Shown: positions 9,544 to 18,435 of the stretch, piece by piece | How the letters are laid out: every line of letters starts with the position of its first letter | How positions within the stretch are numbered: the first letter of the stretch is position 1 | Assembly (NCBI GenBank): GCA_045105475.1 | Contig: JBGCDP010000035.1 | Span: forward strand, 39,482 to 103,481 | DNA from: WTJY01 sp045105475 | Lineage (GTDB): Bacteria > Chloroflexota > Anaerolineae > Promineifilales > Promineifilaceae | Length of the DNA stretch: 64,000 nucleotides | Direction of reading: 5' to 3' | Position numbers and translations under genes: made by a program | The notes under the pieces: generated by a model | Told to the model about the DNA's origin: nothing | Seen by the model: only the letters and a program-made list of their open reading frames with translations | Database searches by the model: none

Positions 9544-10316
9544 TGACGCAGGGCTTCAAACATAATAATGCTGCCCGCCACACCGGCGTTAAGGGACTCA
9601 CTGGCTTGAGCCATCGGAATTGAGATCATCTCATGCACGATGGCTTTTGCCGTTTCATCGGCCCCAGCCGCTTCACCACCAATCATGATGGCGGTAGGTG
9701 GCTTCCAGTCAACTGTAGTATAGGCAGTTTCTCCGGCCGCATCTGCCAAATAGATTTGGCACGAACCAAGCAACTCGGCCATTTTCCCTGTGTCGGCCCA
9801 ACTGGCATGCCGTATGGGGAGCCGCAAAACCGCTCCCATCGAGCTACGCACCACCTTGGGGTTAAACGGATCAACACAGCCAGGACTTAAAATCAGTCCT
9901 TGAATCCCGGCCGCCAATGCAGAACGGATCAACGTGCCTAAATTACCCGGATCACGTACCTGATCTAAGCAAAGCAAAAAAGCTGGCTCTTCCGGCCACG
10001 CCAGCTGAGGCAGTGGCAAAACGGCTAAGACCCCAGATGGGGTGCTGGTGTCTGCAACTTCTTTTAAGATGGCGGGTTCAATTGTAAGTGGTGGCTCAGA
10101 CTCGACCGTGAGCCGCATCGCTAAAGTAGGGTTGGTTTCAAGCCAATTTTCGGTCGCAAACCAATAGTCAGGTGCTGTTCCAGCCCGGGTGATTTCATCA
10201 ATCCAACGGGTTCCTTCAACGACAAACTGTCGCTCGGTTAACCGAAAGCGACGATCGTTTAGCAGGCGTTTGGCTCGCTTGACGCGATTGTTTGAGGAAC
10301 TGGTTATGTCTAACAT
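9525..10316 (-). CDS. SpoU/TrmH-family RNA 2'-O-methyltransferase
   Basis: About 263 residues. The N-terminal substrate-binding part contains FVVEGTRW. The SPOUT knot domain shows motif 1 (DQVRDPGNLGTLIRSA, with the catalytic Asn and Arg), motif 2 (IMIGGEAAG) and motif 3 (ISIPM...SESLNAGVAGSI). These are the hallmarks of AdoMet-dependent ribose methylation of rRNA or tRNA. I prefer ATG at 10316 because family members begin right before the MITSxxNxxVK-type motif; an in-frame ATG at 10340 would add eight residues with no family match. Neither has a clear ribosome site. The exact RNA target cannot be told from sequence; RlmB/TsnR-like proteins are closest. It may be transcribed with ppk, whose stop lies 39 bases upstream. 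Confidence 0.88.
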   Translation of the reverse strand: MLDITSSSNNRVKRAKRLLNDRRFRLTERQFVVEGTRWIDEITRAGTAPDYWFATENWLETNPTLAMRLTVESEPPLTIEPAILKEVADTSTPSGVLAVLPLPQLAWPEEPAFLLCLDQVRDPGNLGTLIRSALAAGIQGLILSPGCVDPFNPKVVRSSMGAVLRLPIRHASWADTGKMAELLGSCQIYLADAAGETAYTTVDWKPPTAIMIGGEAAGADETAKAIVHEMISIPMAQASESLNAGVAGSIIMFEALRQKTRYQ

Positions 10317-10355
10317 GAGGATTGTGGACTTGAACCACATCGATTCAAAACTAAA

Positions 10356-12482
10356 TTACGCTAATCCTACCGGCTGTAAGTGGGTGGTGCGATTTTTTAG
10401 ATACCATTCTTGCGCACTGAATAGCTCATCTTCGGCCGGGATTTCTTGTGCTGTGGGGACATATTGCCCACCCGGTTTCAATAGGTAGCTTTTCGCCGTA
10501 TCTTTTTGATAGATGTGCAAAATATGTTCAATGATCTCTTTTTTGAGCATGTCGTTTTCGATGGGGAAAATCGTTTCGATGCGGCGGTCTAGGTTACGTG
10601 GCATTAGGTCTGCACTGCCTGCATAAAGCTTTGGTTTGCCGCTATTACCAAACATGAAAATACGAGTGTGCTCTAAAAATCGGCCGATGACGCTGCGTAC
10701 GATGATATTGTCACTAATGCCAGGCAATCCCGGCCGCAGACAGCAAATTCCACGTATCGTGAGGTCAACTTTCACCCCAGCCATCGAAGCTCGATATAAA
10801 GCCCGAATCATTTTTGCATCGACAAGATGATTGATTTTAAAGATGATCTCCCCTTTTTCGCCTAACTTCGTTTCCTCTTCGATCATCTTTGTTAATTTTG
10901 CTCGAGCAGAAACGGGGGCAACCAGCATTTTCCGATAGTCAGATTGATTTGAATAGCCGGTGAGCACATTAAACAGCTCAGAAATATCGGTGCAAATTTT
11001 TTGATCCGTTGTCATAAAGCCGATATCTGTGTAAACACGGGCGGTAGAGGTGTTGTAATTGCCTGTGCCTAAGTGGACAAATCGCTTGAGCCCTTCTCGC
11101 TCGCGCCGCACAACTAGGGTCACTTTACTATGTGTTTTGAGGCCGATGAGGCCGTACACAACATGGACCCCCGCATTTTCCAATGCTCTGGCCCACTCAA
11201 TGTTACTTTCTTCATCAAACCGGGCTTTTAGCTCAACCAACACAGTGACCTGCTTCCCATTTTGTCTTGCCTTAATCAGGGCTTCAAGAATGGGGGAGTC
11301 TGTATCGACGCGATAAAGTGTCTGCTTAATGGCCAAAACATATTTGTCGTTGGCCGCCTCCTCAATGAAGTCGATGACCGGATTAAAGCTGTCATATGGA
11401 TGGTGAAGTAGAGCATCTTGCCGTTTAAGCGTGCGGAAGATGTTGTCACCACTGTGCAAAGGTGGGAGGGTGATCGGCTGGAGCGGCGGGTCTTTTAATT
11501 CCGGCCGGTCAATCGACATGATCTGGAAAAGACTGCTCATGCCGAGGGGGCCATCTATCGTATAGATGTCAAGCGCTGTCGCTTCAAGATTCGCCATAAG
11601 AATATCGCGAATACGATCTGGGCAGGACGATGCGATTTCAAGCCGGACCACAAAGCCAAACGGCCGTTTGCGTAGATTGGCCTCCATCGTGGCTAGCAAA
11701 TCGTCCGCTTCATCCTCTTGCAACTCAAGGTCGGAGTTGCGAGTAACGCGGAACGGATGTGCCTGCTCGATGACCATGCCTGGAAAGAGGCGATCCAAGT
11801 TGGCAATAATGACATCTTCCAGCCAAACAAACTTTTGGATTTTTGGTTGTAGCAATTCATCTGGGTCAAGCGGATTTAGCGGGACCAATCTAGGCAGCGT
11901 GCTAGGGACTTTAACCCTCGCAAAATGAGTGTCTCCTTTTTCAGGATCACGTACCACAACGGCCAAGTTTAAACTTAAATTTGAAATATGGGGGAATGGA
12001 TGGCCAGGGTCAAAAGCCAGCGGGGTTAGCACAGGAAAAAGCTCTTGCTCAAAATACCGGCTGATATTTTTCTTCTGTTTGGAGCGTAAATCATCATACT
12101 TCAACAGATGAATACCATTCTTTTTGAGGTTTGGATTAAGCTCATCACGCCAATTCCGCATTTGTAGCGTATACAGCTCGTCAACCGCTCGGTGAATGGA
12201 TACAAGCTGCTCGCGTGGGGTAAGACCGTCTGGAGGCGCTTCAGGCACGCCTAGCACAACCTGCTGCCGAATACCTGCTACACGCACCATGAAAAACTCA
12301 TCCATATTGCTGCTAAAAATCGCATTGAACTTGGTTCGTTCGAGCAGCGGGTGGTCGATATTGAAACTTTCCATCAGCACGCGTCGATTAAATTCGATGG
12401 TGCTTAGCTCGCGGTTGATGTAGTAGCTTGGGTTTCTTAGATCGTCTTGTGGTTCTGCTGTTTTAGTTTCTTGTTCGTCCAT
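10356..12482 (-). CDS. ppk1: Polyphosphate kinase 1
   Basis: 708 residues, the usual length. The enzyme makes long-chain polyphosphate from ATP reversibly. Visible family marks in order: YINRELSTIEFNRRV near the N-terminus, SSNMDEFFMVRVAG, the catalytic-half motif HPYDSFNPVIDFI, KQTLYRVDTDSPI, KTHSKVTLV with the conserved His, HLGTGNYN, a second conserved His in LEHTRIFMFGN, and LMPRNLDRRIE near the C-terminus. The order N, head, C1 and C2 domains is complete. ATG at 12482 follows AGGAACGT. A methyltransferase gene lies downstream and a GNAT gene ends 27 bases upstream, so the three may form a loose operon. Confidence 0.96.
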   Translation of the reverse strand: MDEQETKTAEPQDDLRNPSYYINRELSTIEFNRRVLMESFNIDHPLLERTKFNAIFSSNMDEFFMVRVAGIRQQVVLGVPEAPPDGLTPREQLVSIHRAVDELYTLQMRNWRDELNPNLKKNGIHLLKYDDLRSKQKKNISRYFEQELFPVLTPLAFDPGHPFPHISNLSLNLAVVVRDPEKGDTHFARVKVPSTLPRLVPLNPLDPDELLQPKIQKFVWLEDVIIANLDRLFPGMVIEQAHPFRVTRNSDLELQEDEADDLLATMEANLRKRPFGFVVRLEIASSCPDRIRDILMANLEATALDIYTIDGPLGMSSLFQIMSIDRPELKDPPLQPITLPPLHSGDNIFRTLKRQDALLHHPYDSFNPVIDFIEEAANDKYVLAIKQTLYRVDTDSPILEALIKARQNGKQVTVLVELKARFDEESNIEWARALENAGVHVVYGLIGLKTHSKVTLVVRREREGLKRFVHLGTGNYNTSTARVYTDIGFMTTDQKICTDISELFNVLTGYSNQSDYRKMLVAPVSARAKLTKMIEEETKLGEKGEIIFKINHLVDAKMIRALYRASMAGVKVDLTIRGICCLRPGLPGISDNIIVRSVIGRFLEHTRIFMFGNSGKPKLYAGSADLMPRNLDRRIETIFPIENDMLKKEIIEHILHIYQKDTAKSYLLKPGGQYVPTAQEIPAEDELFSAQEWYLKNRTTHLQPVGLA

Positions 12483-12509
12483 ACGTTCCTGTTTAGCCGC
12501 TTGGTGAGC

Positions 12510-13073
12510 TTAGATGGTTTTGGAATAAACCCGAGTATCTAGTAAGTCGTTGCTGATGTGGTGCCTGCGATGATTTTTGAAGATGGTGTCTAATGTGTAA
12601 CCGGCGCGTTCAGCCACGGCCGCGCTGGCCTTGTTTGTGTCGGCACAACGGATTTCAACCCGCATCGCTTTGAGTGTGTCGAACGCAAAGTCGCTGAGCG
12701 CATTGACCACTTCGGTCATGTAGCCTTTGCCGGTGTAGTTGGGGTTGAGCCAATAGCCGATTTCAAATGAGGGGGTTTTCCAATCTAAATTATGAAACCC
12801 ACTGCCACCAATCACTTTGCCATCCGCTTTTAAGATGACGATCATGGCCATATTTTTACGGGCTATAAAGTCGATTTGATTTTGGCGGGCCCATTTTTCG
12901 TACCCTTGTTCATCGGGTAGCTCAACCGCCCACACCATCCATGGCTTTAGGAAATCCTGACTGTCGCATGCAGATTGATGTACGGCCGTACCGTCACCCG
13001 GCTGGGGTGATCGAATGATGAGGCGTTCAGTTTCAATGTGATCTGGAAAATCGATGAGTATTGGATCGGCCAT
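12510..13073 (-). CDS. GNAT acetyltransferase of the RimJ/RimL type
   Basis: 187 residues, matching the family length. The N-terminus has TERLIIRSPQPGD, the usual beta-1 start of RimJ/RimL/YdaF-like N-acetyltransferases. The acetyl-CoA site is represented by IGYWLNPNYTGKGYMTEV (residues about 107-124), and NKASAAVAERAGY follows as the conserved C-terminal helix. These enzymes transfer acetyl from acetyl-CoA to an alpha- or side-chain amine of proteins or small molecules; the substrate is not predictable. It is first in the minus-strand group GNAT - ppk1 - methyltransferase. Confidence 0.88.
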   Translation of the reverse strand: MADPILIDFPDHIETERLIIRSPQPGDGTAVHQSACDSQDFLKPWMVWAVELPDEQGYEKWARQNQIDFIARKNMAMIVILKADGKVIGGSGFHNLDWKTPSFEIGYWLNPNYTGKGYMTEVVNALSDFAFDTLKAMRVEIRCADTNKASAAVAERAGYTLDTIFKNHRRHHISNDLLDTRVYSKTI

Positions 13074-13256
13074 AGCTGGTTTGTTTCGCTCGCTTGATTT
13101 GCGAGACTAGCATTGAATGTTTAGACAAATGCAACGTGTTATTTGCAACTTGTTTTGGGTAATAAGAATATGAGTAATGTATATCGTTTTTGGCTACAAT
13201 TCAAATCAATTTACTGATATTTTGGAGTGGGCTTATCGAGTCAAAATGGTGACAGT

Positions 13257-13427
13257 ATGGATTTAACCTTTATTCTTATTGCGGGTGGGATTACGATTGC
13301 GTGGGTCGGATTGATTGTTTTTTATATGCGAGTTGTCTCACGGCAGCGAACGTTGTTTCAAGAGCTACAAGAGCTCAATGAAATGGTCGGTATCGATCCG
13401 AGTGATGAAGATTTTTTTGAGGAATAA
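13257..13427 (+). CDS. Small single-span membrane protein
   Basis: About 56 residues: MDLTFILIAGGITI begins one transmembrane helix, followed by a short charged cytoplasmic helix with RQRTLFQEL and an acidic tail. The layout resembles CcmD-like small membrane proteins, but no haem-export genes are nearby, so I do not assign that function. ATG at 13257 has GGTGA just upstream; a GTG at 13227 would add ten residues. The stop codon is two bases before the next start, and the next gene's ribosome site lies inside this gene, so the two are translated together. Confidence 0.65.
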   Translation: MDLTFILIAGGITIAWVGLIVFYMRVVSRQRTLFQELQELNEMVGIDPSDEDFFEE

Positions 13428-13429
13428 AT

Positions 13430-14149
13430 ATGGAACGTGTTGGCCGAATTCAAGATAAACTACAAGCAGCCAGTTGGCAGAACCTAATCTTTCACCCAAT
13501 TATGTTAGCGGCATTGGCCCTAATATTTCTAGCCGGGTGTGCCTCCTTTGTAGGGGGGGGCACGGCCGATTGTGGGAGTGATGGCGTCCTGCTGACCGAT
13601 AATTTTGATGATGGCCAAAACTGCGGTTGGTACGTGTATGAAGACGATTCGCTAACTGGAACCGCTCGTATCGCTGGGGGCAAGCTCGAAATTACCAGCC
13701 GTGAAGCGGGGCAGTTTTGGTGGAGCAATCCCGGCTTAACAACGACTGACGTAATTGTGACCGCGACCACACGCAAGCTAAGTGGACCTGATGACAATGC
13801 TTTTGGGCTGCTTTGCCGCTATCAAGACCCGAGCAATTTCTATTTATTCTTAATTAGTGCGGATGGGTATTATGCGATTGGGAAAGTACAGACCGGCTCG
13901 GACTCAATCATTTACCTCACGGGTGAGGGGGAGTATCAGTTTAGTGAAGTTGTGCAGCAAGGTGTTCAGGAAAATACGCTGCGAATCACTTGTGAAGGGA
14001 GTGAGCTAAGCTTAACCGTTAACGGTATTTTGCTCGATACTGTGACTGACGATACGTTTCGCTCTGGCGATATCGGTGTTGGTATTACCGCTTTTGACCA
14101 AGGAACGGCGGTGGTTGAATTCGACGAAGTTCGTGTCATTGAGCCTTAA
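13430..14149 (+). CDS. Lipoprotein with a concanavalin-like beta-sandwich domain
   Basis: 239 residues. A long N-terminal extension (about 24 residues) precedes the hydrophobic signal and the lipobox LAGC, with Cys37 as the lipidation site. The rest (about 50-239) has the pattern DNFDDGQNCGW...G.ARIAGGKLEI...NAFGLLCRYQDPSNFYLF...G.IGVGITAFDQG, which fits a DUF1080/LamG-like concanavalin fold that often binds sugar. ATG at 13430 has GAGGA 7 bases upstream, inside the preceding gene. Two bases separate the genes, so they are one operon. Surface-exposed; ligand unknown. Confidence 0.78.
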   Translation: MERVGRIQDKLQAASWQNLIFHPIMLAALALIFLAGCASFVGGGTADCGSDGVLLTDNFDDGQNCGWYVYEDDSLTGTARIAGGKLEITSREAGQFWWSNPGLTTTDVIVTATTRKLSGPDDNAFGLLCRYQDPSNFYLFLISADGYYAIGKVQTGSDSIIYLTGEGEYQFSEVVQQGVQENTLRITCEGSELSLTVNGILLDTVTDDTFRSGDIGVGITAFDQGTAVVEFDEVRVIEP

Positions 14150-14178
14150 TTTCATCTGCTAGTCTTAGCCAGCCATCA

Positions 14179-14919
14179 GTGACCCACACACGAATCAAAA
14201 TCTTAAATGCACCCGTTGACACAGTGACAATGCGCCAAACCGTGGCGCAAGTCGGCCGTTGGATGGTGTCAACTGATCCAGATCGTTTGTATCAAATTTG
14301 CACCGTTAATCCTGAATTTGTGATGCGCGCTCAGGATGATCAAGCTTTTTTAGAGGTTTTGAACCGAGCTGATCTGTGTTTAGCCGATGGCATTGGGCTG
14401 GTTTATGCGTCTCGCTATCAGGGGCACCCTGTGCCAGAACGAGTCCCAGGTAGTGAGCTTGTCTATCACCTGGCAGAGGCCTGTGCGCAAAACCAATGGC
14501 GTCTTTTTCTGCTCGGGGCCGCGGATGGAGTGGCGGCCGAAGCTGGGGAAATCTTGCAAGATAAATATCCGAATCTGGATATTGTTGGGACGTGGCCTGG
14601 CTCACCCGATCCGGCCGAAAATGATGAAATCATTGAAAAGATTAATGCGGCCGCGGCCGACATGCTGTATGTGGCCTATGGGGCACCTAATCAGGACAAG
14701 TGGATTGCACGCAATCGAGAAAACCTAAAAACAGTGCGGGTGGCAATGGGCATTGGAGGATCGCTTGATTTCATCACCGGCCGATCTATACGCGCTCCCC
14801 AGTGGATCCAATCTATAGGGCTTGAATGGCTGCACCGCTTGTGGATGGAGCCATGGCGCTGGCGTCGGATGCTCACGTTGCCAAAATTTGCGTTTCGAGT
14901 GCTGTTTTCTGCAAAATAA
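14179..14919 (+). CDS. WecB/TagA/CpsF-family glycosyltransferase
   Basis: 246 residues, the full family length. The conserved blocks are visible: TVNPEFVMRAQDD, LADGIGLVYASR, RVPGSEL, FLLGAADGVAAEA, YGAPNQDKWI and GIGGSLDFITGRSIRAP. Enzymes of this family (GT26) transfer ManNAc, ManNAcA or a related residue to a lipid-linked acceptor at the inner face of the membrane during teichoic acid, enterobacterial common antigen or exopolysaccharide synthesis. The conserved Asp in LADG is the likely catalytic residue. The start is GTG at 14179. It sits between a lipoprotein and a GT39-like membrane transferase, which fits an envelope-glycan role. Confidence 0.93.
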   Translation: MTHTRIKILNAPVDTVTMRQTVAQVGRWMVSTDPDRLYQICTVNPEFVMRAQDDQAFLEVLNRADLCLADGIGLVYASRYQGHPVPERVPGSELVYHLAEACAQNQWRLFLLGAADGVAAEAGEILQDKYPNLDIVGTWPGSPDPAENDEIIEKINAAAADMLYVAYGAPNQDKWIARNRENLKTVRVAMGIGGSLDFITGRSIRAPQWIQSIGLEWLHRLWMEPWRWRRMLTLPKFAFRVLFSAK

Positions 14920-14951
14920 TAGCTGATCTATAATTTAGAAAATTATTTTCT

Positions 14952-17276
14952 GTGGAAGATGGACAACCGATGGAGACCGCTTCAAACGACGATCAAACAG
15001 CTGGGGAATCGAAAACAGAAGTAACCCTGCGTCTAAAAAAGGGGCAGATTGTTCGTATTCAATCTGTTGCACCTGACCCTGAAGCTGAAATCATGCTGGT
15101 GGCTGATGATCGTGATGGGAGCTTGAAAACAAGCCGTAATCCGGCAAGCTTTCCTGTCGAAATTGTGCCGTCTCACGACGAAAAAAGTGACTCAAACAGC
15201 AATGTGCAGCCTGGTCCACTGGGGCTTAATCTGTCGGATTGGTCATACCCGGCCGTTTTATTTGTGCTCTCTCTCGGCATTTATCTTCTGATCCGTACCG
15301 TTCGGCTAGCCGAATACCCGATCTTCTTTTTCTCAGATGAAGCGATGCCGGTTATCCGGGCTCAAGAATTCTTGGGCAATGGTTTTCGCAATCGTGATGG
15401 AGTCTTTTTCCCAACGTTTTTTAGGAATACGTTTCAATTTAGCCTGAGCACAACCGTCTATTTGCAAGCCATAGGCTATGTGCTCTTCGGTAAGACTGTC
15501 TTTGTTACCCGCTTGATTTCGATGCTTTCGACGCTCCCGGCCGCCGTTGGGATCGGACTTCTATTTAAGCAGGTTTATAAAGCCAAGCATTGGTGGGCGG
15601 CAACGCTTATGTTCTCGCTGGTTCCAGCCTGGTTTCTGCATTCACGGACCGCGTTTGAAACAGTGACGGCCGTTTCGCTGTATGCGTTATTCGTTTACTT
15701 CTACTTTCGCTATCGTCAAACTGAGAATCAGTCCCAGCTCTATCTTGCTCTAATCAGCGGAGCACTTTGTTTTTACACCTATAATCCGGCTCGCTTGGTT
15801 ATTGTTCTATCCGGTTTTTTCCTATTTTTGTCAGATATCAAATTTCATTGGAATAATAGATCATCTTCACTGATTGGCCTTGCCTTACTTGTCCTGCTGG
15901 TTCTCCCTTATTTTCGCCATCAATGGCTTTACCCGCAGTCGATATCTGAACACCTATATGGGCTGGGCTCTTATTGGGTACGTGAGACGCCGTTAACTGT
16001 TAAGTTCAGGACTTTTTTCCAAGAGTATATTTGGGGTCTAAATCCGCTGTATTGGTATCGGCCGACTGAATATGAGTTGGTGCGCCATCACATGTTAGGA
16101 TATGGCCATTTGTCCCGCTTTACTTTGCCTTTTGCCGGATGGGGATTAGCTGTCTGCTTTTATAACTTTCGTAAACCCCATTATCGAAACCTAATTTTGC
16201 TTTTACTAGCAGCTCCAGCTGGTGCGGCTTTGGTCGATATTTACATTACTCGGGCTCTGTTTGTCGTCGTGCCCATGACACTGATCACGGCCGTGGGTCT
16301 GTTTGATTGTGTAGAACGTTTAACCTCATCCCAATGGTTTCAACAAAAGCTGGCAGGGTGGCTGTCTCCACGTCGTGTTGCTCTATTGCTTTTCGTGGTT
16401 CTATCCTTTTTTAACGTTCGTATGGGCGCAGATGCGCTTACAAATGGGGCGACGTGGTATGAAATCTATGGGTTAGGTGGTCTACAGTATGGGGCGCGTG
16501 AGGTCTTTGGTAAAACGGCCGATCTGTTGGAAGAAGTGCCCGGCCGTCAAATATATGTTTCTAGTGTCTGGACAAATGGAACTGATACGGTTGCTCGTTT
16601 CTTTTTTGAAGAGCCATTGCCTTTCGATTTGGTCAGCATTAAAAATGATCATCTCAAAAAACGCTGGCCGATGACAGATGACACGCTGTTTATCCTGACC
16701 AGAGAAGAATATGAGCTCATGCTTACCAGCAATAAGTTTAACAATATAGGTGTTGAGGATACGATTTTGTGGCCGAATGGGGTAGACGGTTTTTTTGTGG
16801 TGTCGGCCGATTATGTCCCCAATATCGACGAGATTTTTGCGCAAGAGGCGGCCGAACGCCGCAAGCCGTTGATTCGAACGCTGTCGGTTAGTGGGCAACC
16901 TGCCACAGTCACCTACCCTCGCATGGATATTGGTGACATTGATCAACTTTTTGATGGGGATGAACTTACTTTGGCTCGAACTGAAGCCGGTAACCCCGCA
17001 ACGATTATTGTTGAGTTTGAGAATGCTGTTACAGCTTCAGGCTTGCGTTTTAATGTTGGCAATCGAGCGGCTGATATAACGGCAACGCTGCTAACTACCA
17101 ATAGCCAAACCGTGATAAACAGCGGTAGCTTTCAAGGAACGGCCGGGGACTCAATCCGACTCATTTTATTTGACCAGAGCTATCAAATCGATACACTGAC
17201 CCTCCTTATTCAGGACCCTCAACAAGGTGAAATAGGGCATGTGCATTTGTGGGAAATTGAACTGATCGATGAGTGA
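14952..17276 (+). CDS. GT39-like membrane glycosyltransferase with cytosolic and sugar-binding-like ends
   Basis: 774 residues. Residues 1-96 are polar and should be cytosolic. About ten membrane segments follow (about 99-480). The first extracytoplasmic loop carries FFFSDEA with Asp129-Glu130, the acidic pair expected for lipid-phosphate-sugar dependent GT-C transferases (ArnT/PMT family). After the membrane part a soluble domain of about 290 residues follows; its last 130 residues (QLFDGDELTLARTEAG...VEFENAVTASGLRF) resemble an F5/8 type C (discoidin) beta-sandwich. It probably glycosylates proteins or lipids on the outer face. GTG at 14952 or ATG at 14970 could start it; neither has a strong ribosome site. 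Confidence 0.8.
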   Translation: MEDGQPMETASNDDQTAGESKTEVTLRLKKGQIVRIQSVAPDPEAEIMLVADDRDGSLKTSRNPASFPVEIVPSHDEKSDSNSNVQPGPLGLNLSDWSYPAVLFVLSLGIYLLIRTVRLAEYPIFFFSDEAMPVIRAQEFLGNGFRNRDGVFFPTFFRNTFQFSLSTTVYLQAIGYVLFGKTVFVTRLISMLSTLPAAVGIGLLFKQVYKAKHWWAATLMFSLVPAWFLHSRTAFETVTAVSLYALFVYFYFRYRQTENQSQLYLALISGALCFYTYNPARLVIVLSGFFLFLSDIKFHWNNRSSSLIGLALLVLLVLPYFRHQWLYPQSISEHLYGLGSYWVRETPLTVKFRTFFQEYIWGLNPLYWYRPTEYELVRHHMLGYGHLSRFTLPFAGWGLAVCFYNFRKPHYRNLILLLLAAPAGAALVDIYITRALFVVVPMTLITAVGLFDCVERLTSSQWFQQKLAGWLSPRRVALLLFVVLSFFNVRMGADALTNGATWYEIYGLGGLQYGAREVFGKTADLLEEVPGRQIYVSSVWTNGTDTVARFFFEEPLPFDLVSIKNDHLKKRWPMTDDTLFILTREEYELMLTSNKFNNIGVEDTILWPNGVDGFFVVSADYVPNIDEIFAQEAAERRKPLIRTLSVSGQPATVTYPRMDIGDIDQLFDGDELTLARTEAGNPATIIVEFENAVTASGLRFNVGNRAADITATLLTTNSQTVINSGSFQGTAGDSIRLILFDQSYQIDTLTLLIQDPQQGEIGHVHLWEIELIDE

Positions 17277-17330
17277 TGTTGACTGTTATTTCCAGAGAAA
17301 ACTTTAAAATTAACCAAATATTCGTAATAG

Positions 17331-17350
17331 ATTGGTCATTTAGGACCAAT
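17331..17350. repeat. Perfect inverted repeat upstream of the epimerase gene
   Basis: Seven-base arms (ATTGGTC / GACCAAT) around a six-base loop, in an AT-rich 174-base gap. No T-run follows, so it is not an obvious terminator. It could be an operator or a weak hairpin. Confidence 0.4.
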
Positions 17351-17411
17351 GCCCCATAAATGCGAGATTGTTATCCGCAATAAATTATTTATTCAATAAT
17401 AGAATTATTTA

Positions 17412-17433
17412 GCCTGCCCAAATGTGGCAGGGC
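17412..17433 (+). promoter_or_regulatory. GC-rich hairpin next to the epimerase ribosome site
   Basis: CCTGCC (17413-17418) pairs with GGCAGG (17426-17431) across a seven-base loop. The AGGAAAG ribosome site begins about 8 bases later. A hairpin so close could affect translation. The same CCTGCC...GGCAGG arms occur upstream of lpdA (20697-20720). Confidence 0.35.
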
Positions 17434-17450
17434 ATAAAAAAGGAAAGATT

Positions 17451-18404
17451 ATGCGCGTACTTATTACAGGCTCAAGTGGACAAATTGGCTCAAACTTAGG
17501 ATTGCATTTACAAGATAAAGGCCATTACGTTTTTGGCGTAGATAAACGCCGCAATGGCTGGACTGACAAAATTGAAACGTTGTATCAAGATCTTTCAATG
17601 CCTTATCGAGATTTTGATACAGGCATTGGTAATGTTGAGTATCCCGAGAATATTGATGCCGTTGTCCATTTTGCGGCCCATGCAAAAGTACATGAATTGG
17701 TCGTCAATCCTGCTCGTGCACTTGAAAATATAACGATGACGTTTAATGCGCTTGAATATTGTCGTAAGCATAAACTCCCGATAATTTTTAGCAGCTCGCG
17801 TGAAGTCTATGGTGATATCCACCGCTACATTACGGAAGAATCGCATGCTGATTTCGCTTTTACTGAAAGCCCTTACTCTGCAAGTAAAATTTCTGGAGAA
17901 GCGCTTGTTTATTCCTATGCACAATGCTATGACATTCCATACTTAGTCTTTCGATTTAGCAACGTTTACGGCCGATTCGACAATGACATTGAACGAATGC
18001 TGCGGGTAATCCCTCACTTTATCAAGTCAATTAATAACGATAAGCCGATTACTGTCTTTGGCGAAGAGAAAGTACTTGATTTTACTTATGTAGATGATTG
18101 TGTAGCTGGGGTGACGAGCGGGCTTGAGAAATTAGTTAGTGGTGAAATTAAAAACCACACAATTAACTTGGCGTATGGCCATGGCAATAGTTTGGTTGAG
18201 ATGGCTCGTTTTATCGGGGAAGAGCTAGGCAAAGAGCCAAATATGACGATTGAGCCAGCGCGTGTCGGTGAAGTAACACATTATGTTGCCAACATTGGCA
18301 AAGCTCACGCTCTTTTAGATTACGCACCCAAAGTTAGCTTACGCGAAGGGATAAAAAAATCCGTTGAATGGTCTCTGAATTGGTGGGAAGAGGCAGGTTC
18401 TTGA
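17451..18404 (+). CDS. NAD-dependent sugar-nucleotide epimerase/dehydratase
   Basis: 317 residues from ATG 17451, which has AGGAAAG upstream and starts exactly at the Rossmann motif (MRVLITGSSGQIGSNL); a longer frame from 17424 is unlikely. Extended short-chain dehydrogenase: glycine motif GSSGQIG at 7-13, the active-site serine in FSSSREVYG and the YSASK catalytic pair. The fold binds NAD+ and acts on a nucleotide-bound sugar; UDP-glucose 4-epimerase or a related dehydratase is most likely. It follows two glycosyltransferase genes, so it probably supplies an activated sugar for surface glycans. It is AT-richer than its neighbours and has only one CGGCCG in 0.95 kb, so more recent acquisition is possible. 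Confidence 0.9.
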   Translation: MRVLITGSSGQIGSNLGLHLQDKGHYVFGVDKRRNGWTDKIETLYQDLSMPYRDFDTGIGNVEYPENIDAVVHFAAHAKVHELVVNPARALENITMTFNALEYCRKHKLPIIFSSSREVYGDIHRYITEESHADFAFTESPYSASKISGEALVYSYAQCYDIPYLVFRFSNVYGRFDNDIERMLRVIPHFIKSINNDKPITVFGEEKVLDFTYVDDCVAGVTSGLEKLVSGEIKNHTINLAYGHGNSLVEMARFIGEELGKEPNMTIEPARVGEVTHYVANIGKAHALLDYAPKVSLREGIKKSVEWSLNWWEEAGS

Positions 18405-18435
18405 TAGAAATTCTTTTAATTATATAAGTCTAGTT

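Noticed and set aside
13257..13427. Cytochrome c maturation protein CcmD
   Set aside because: Only the single membrane span and helical tail are similar; no ccm genes are present.
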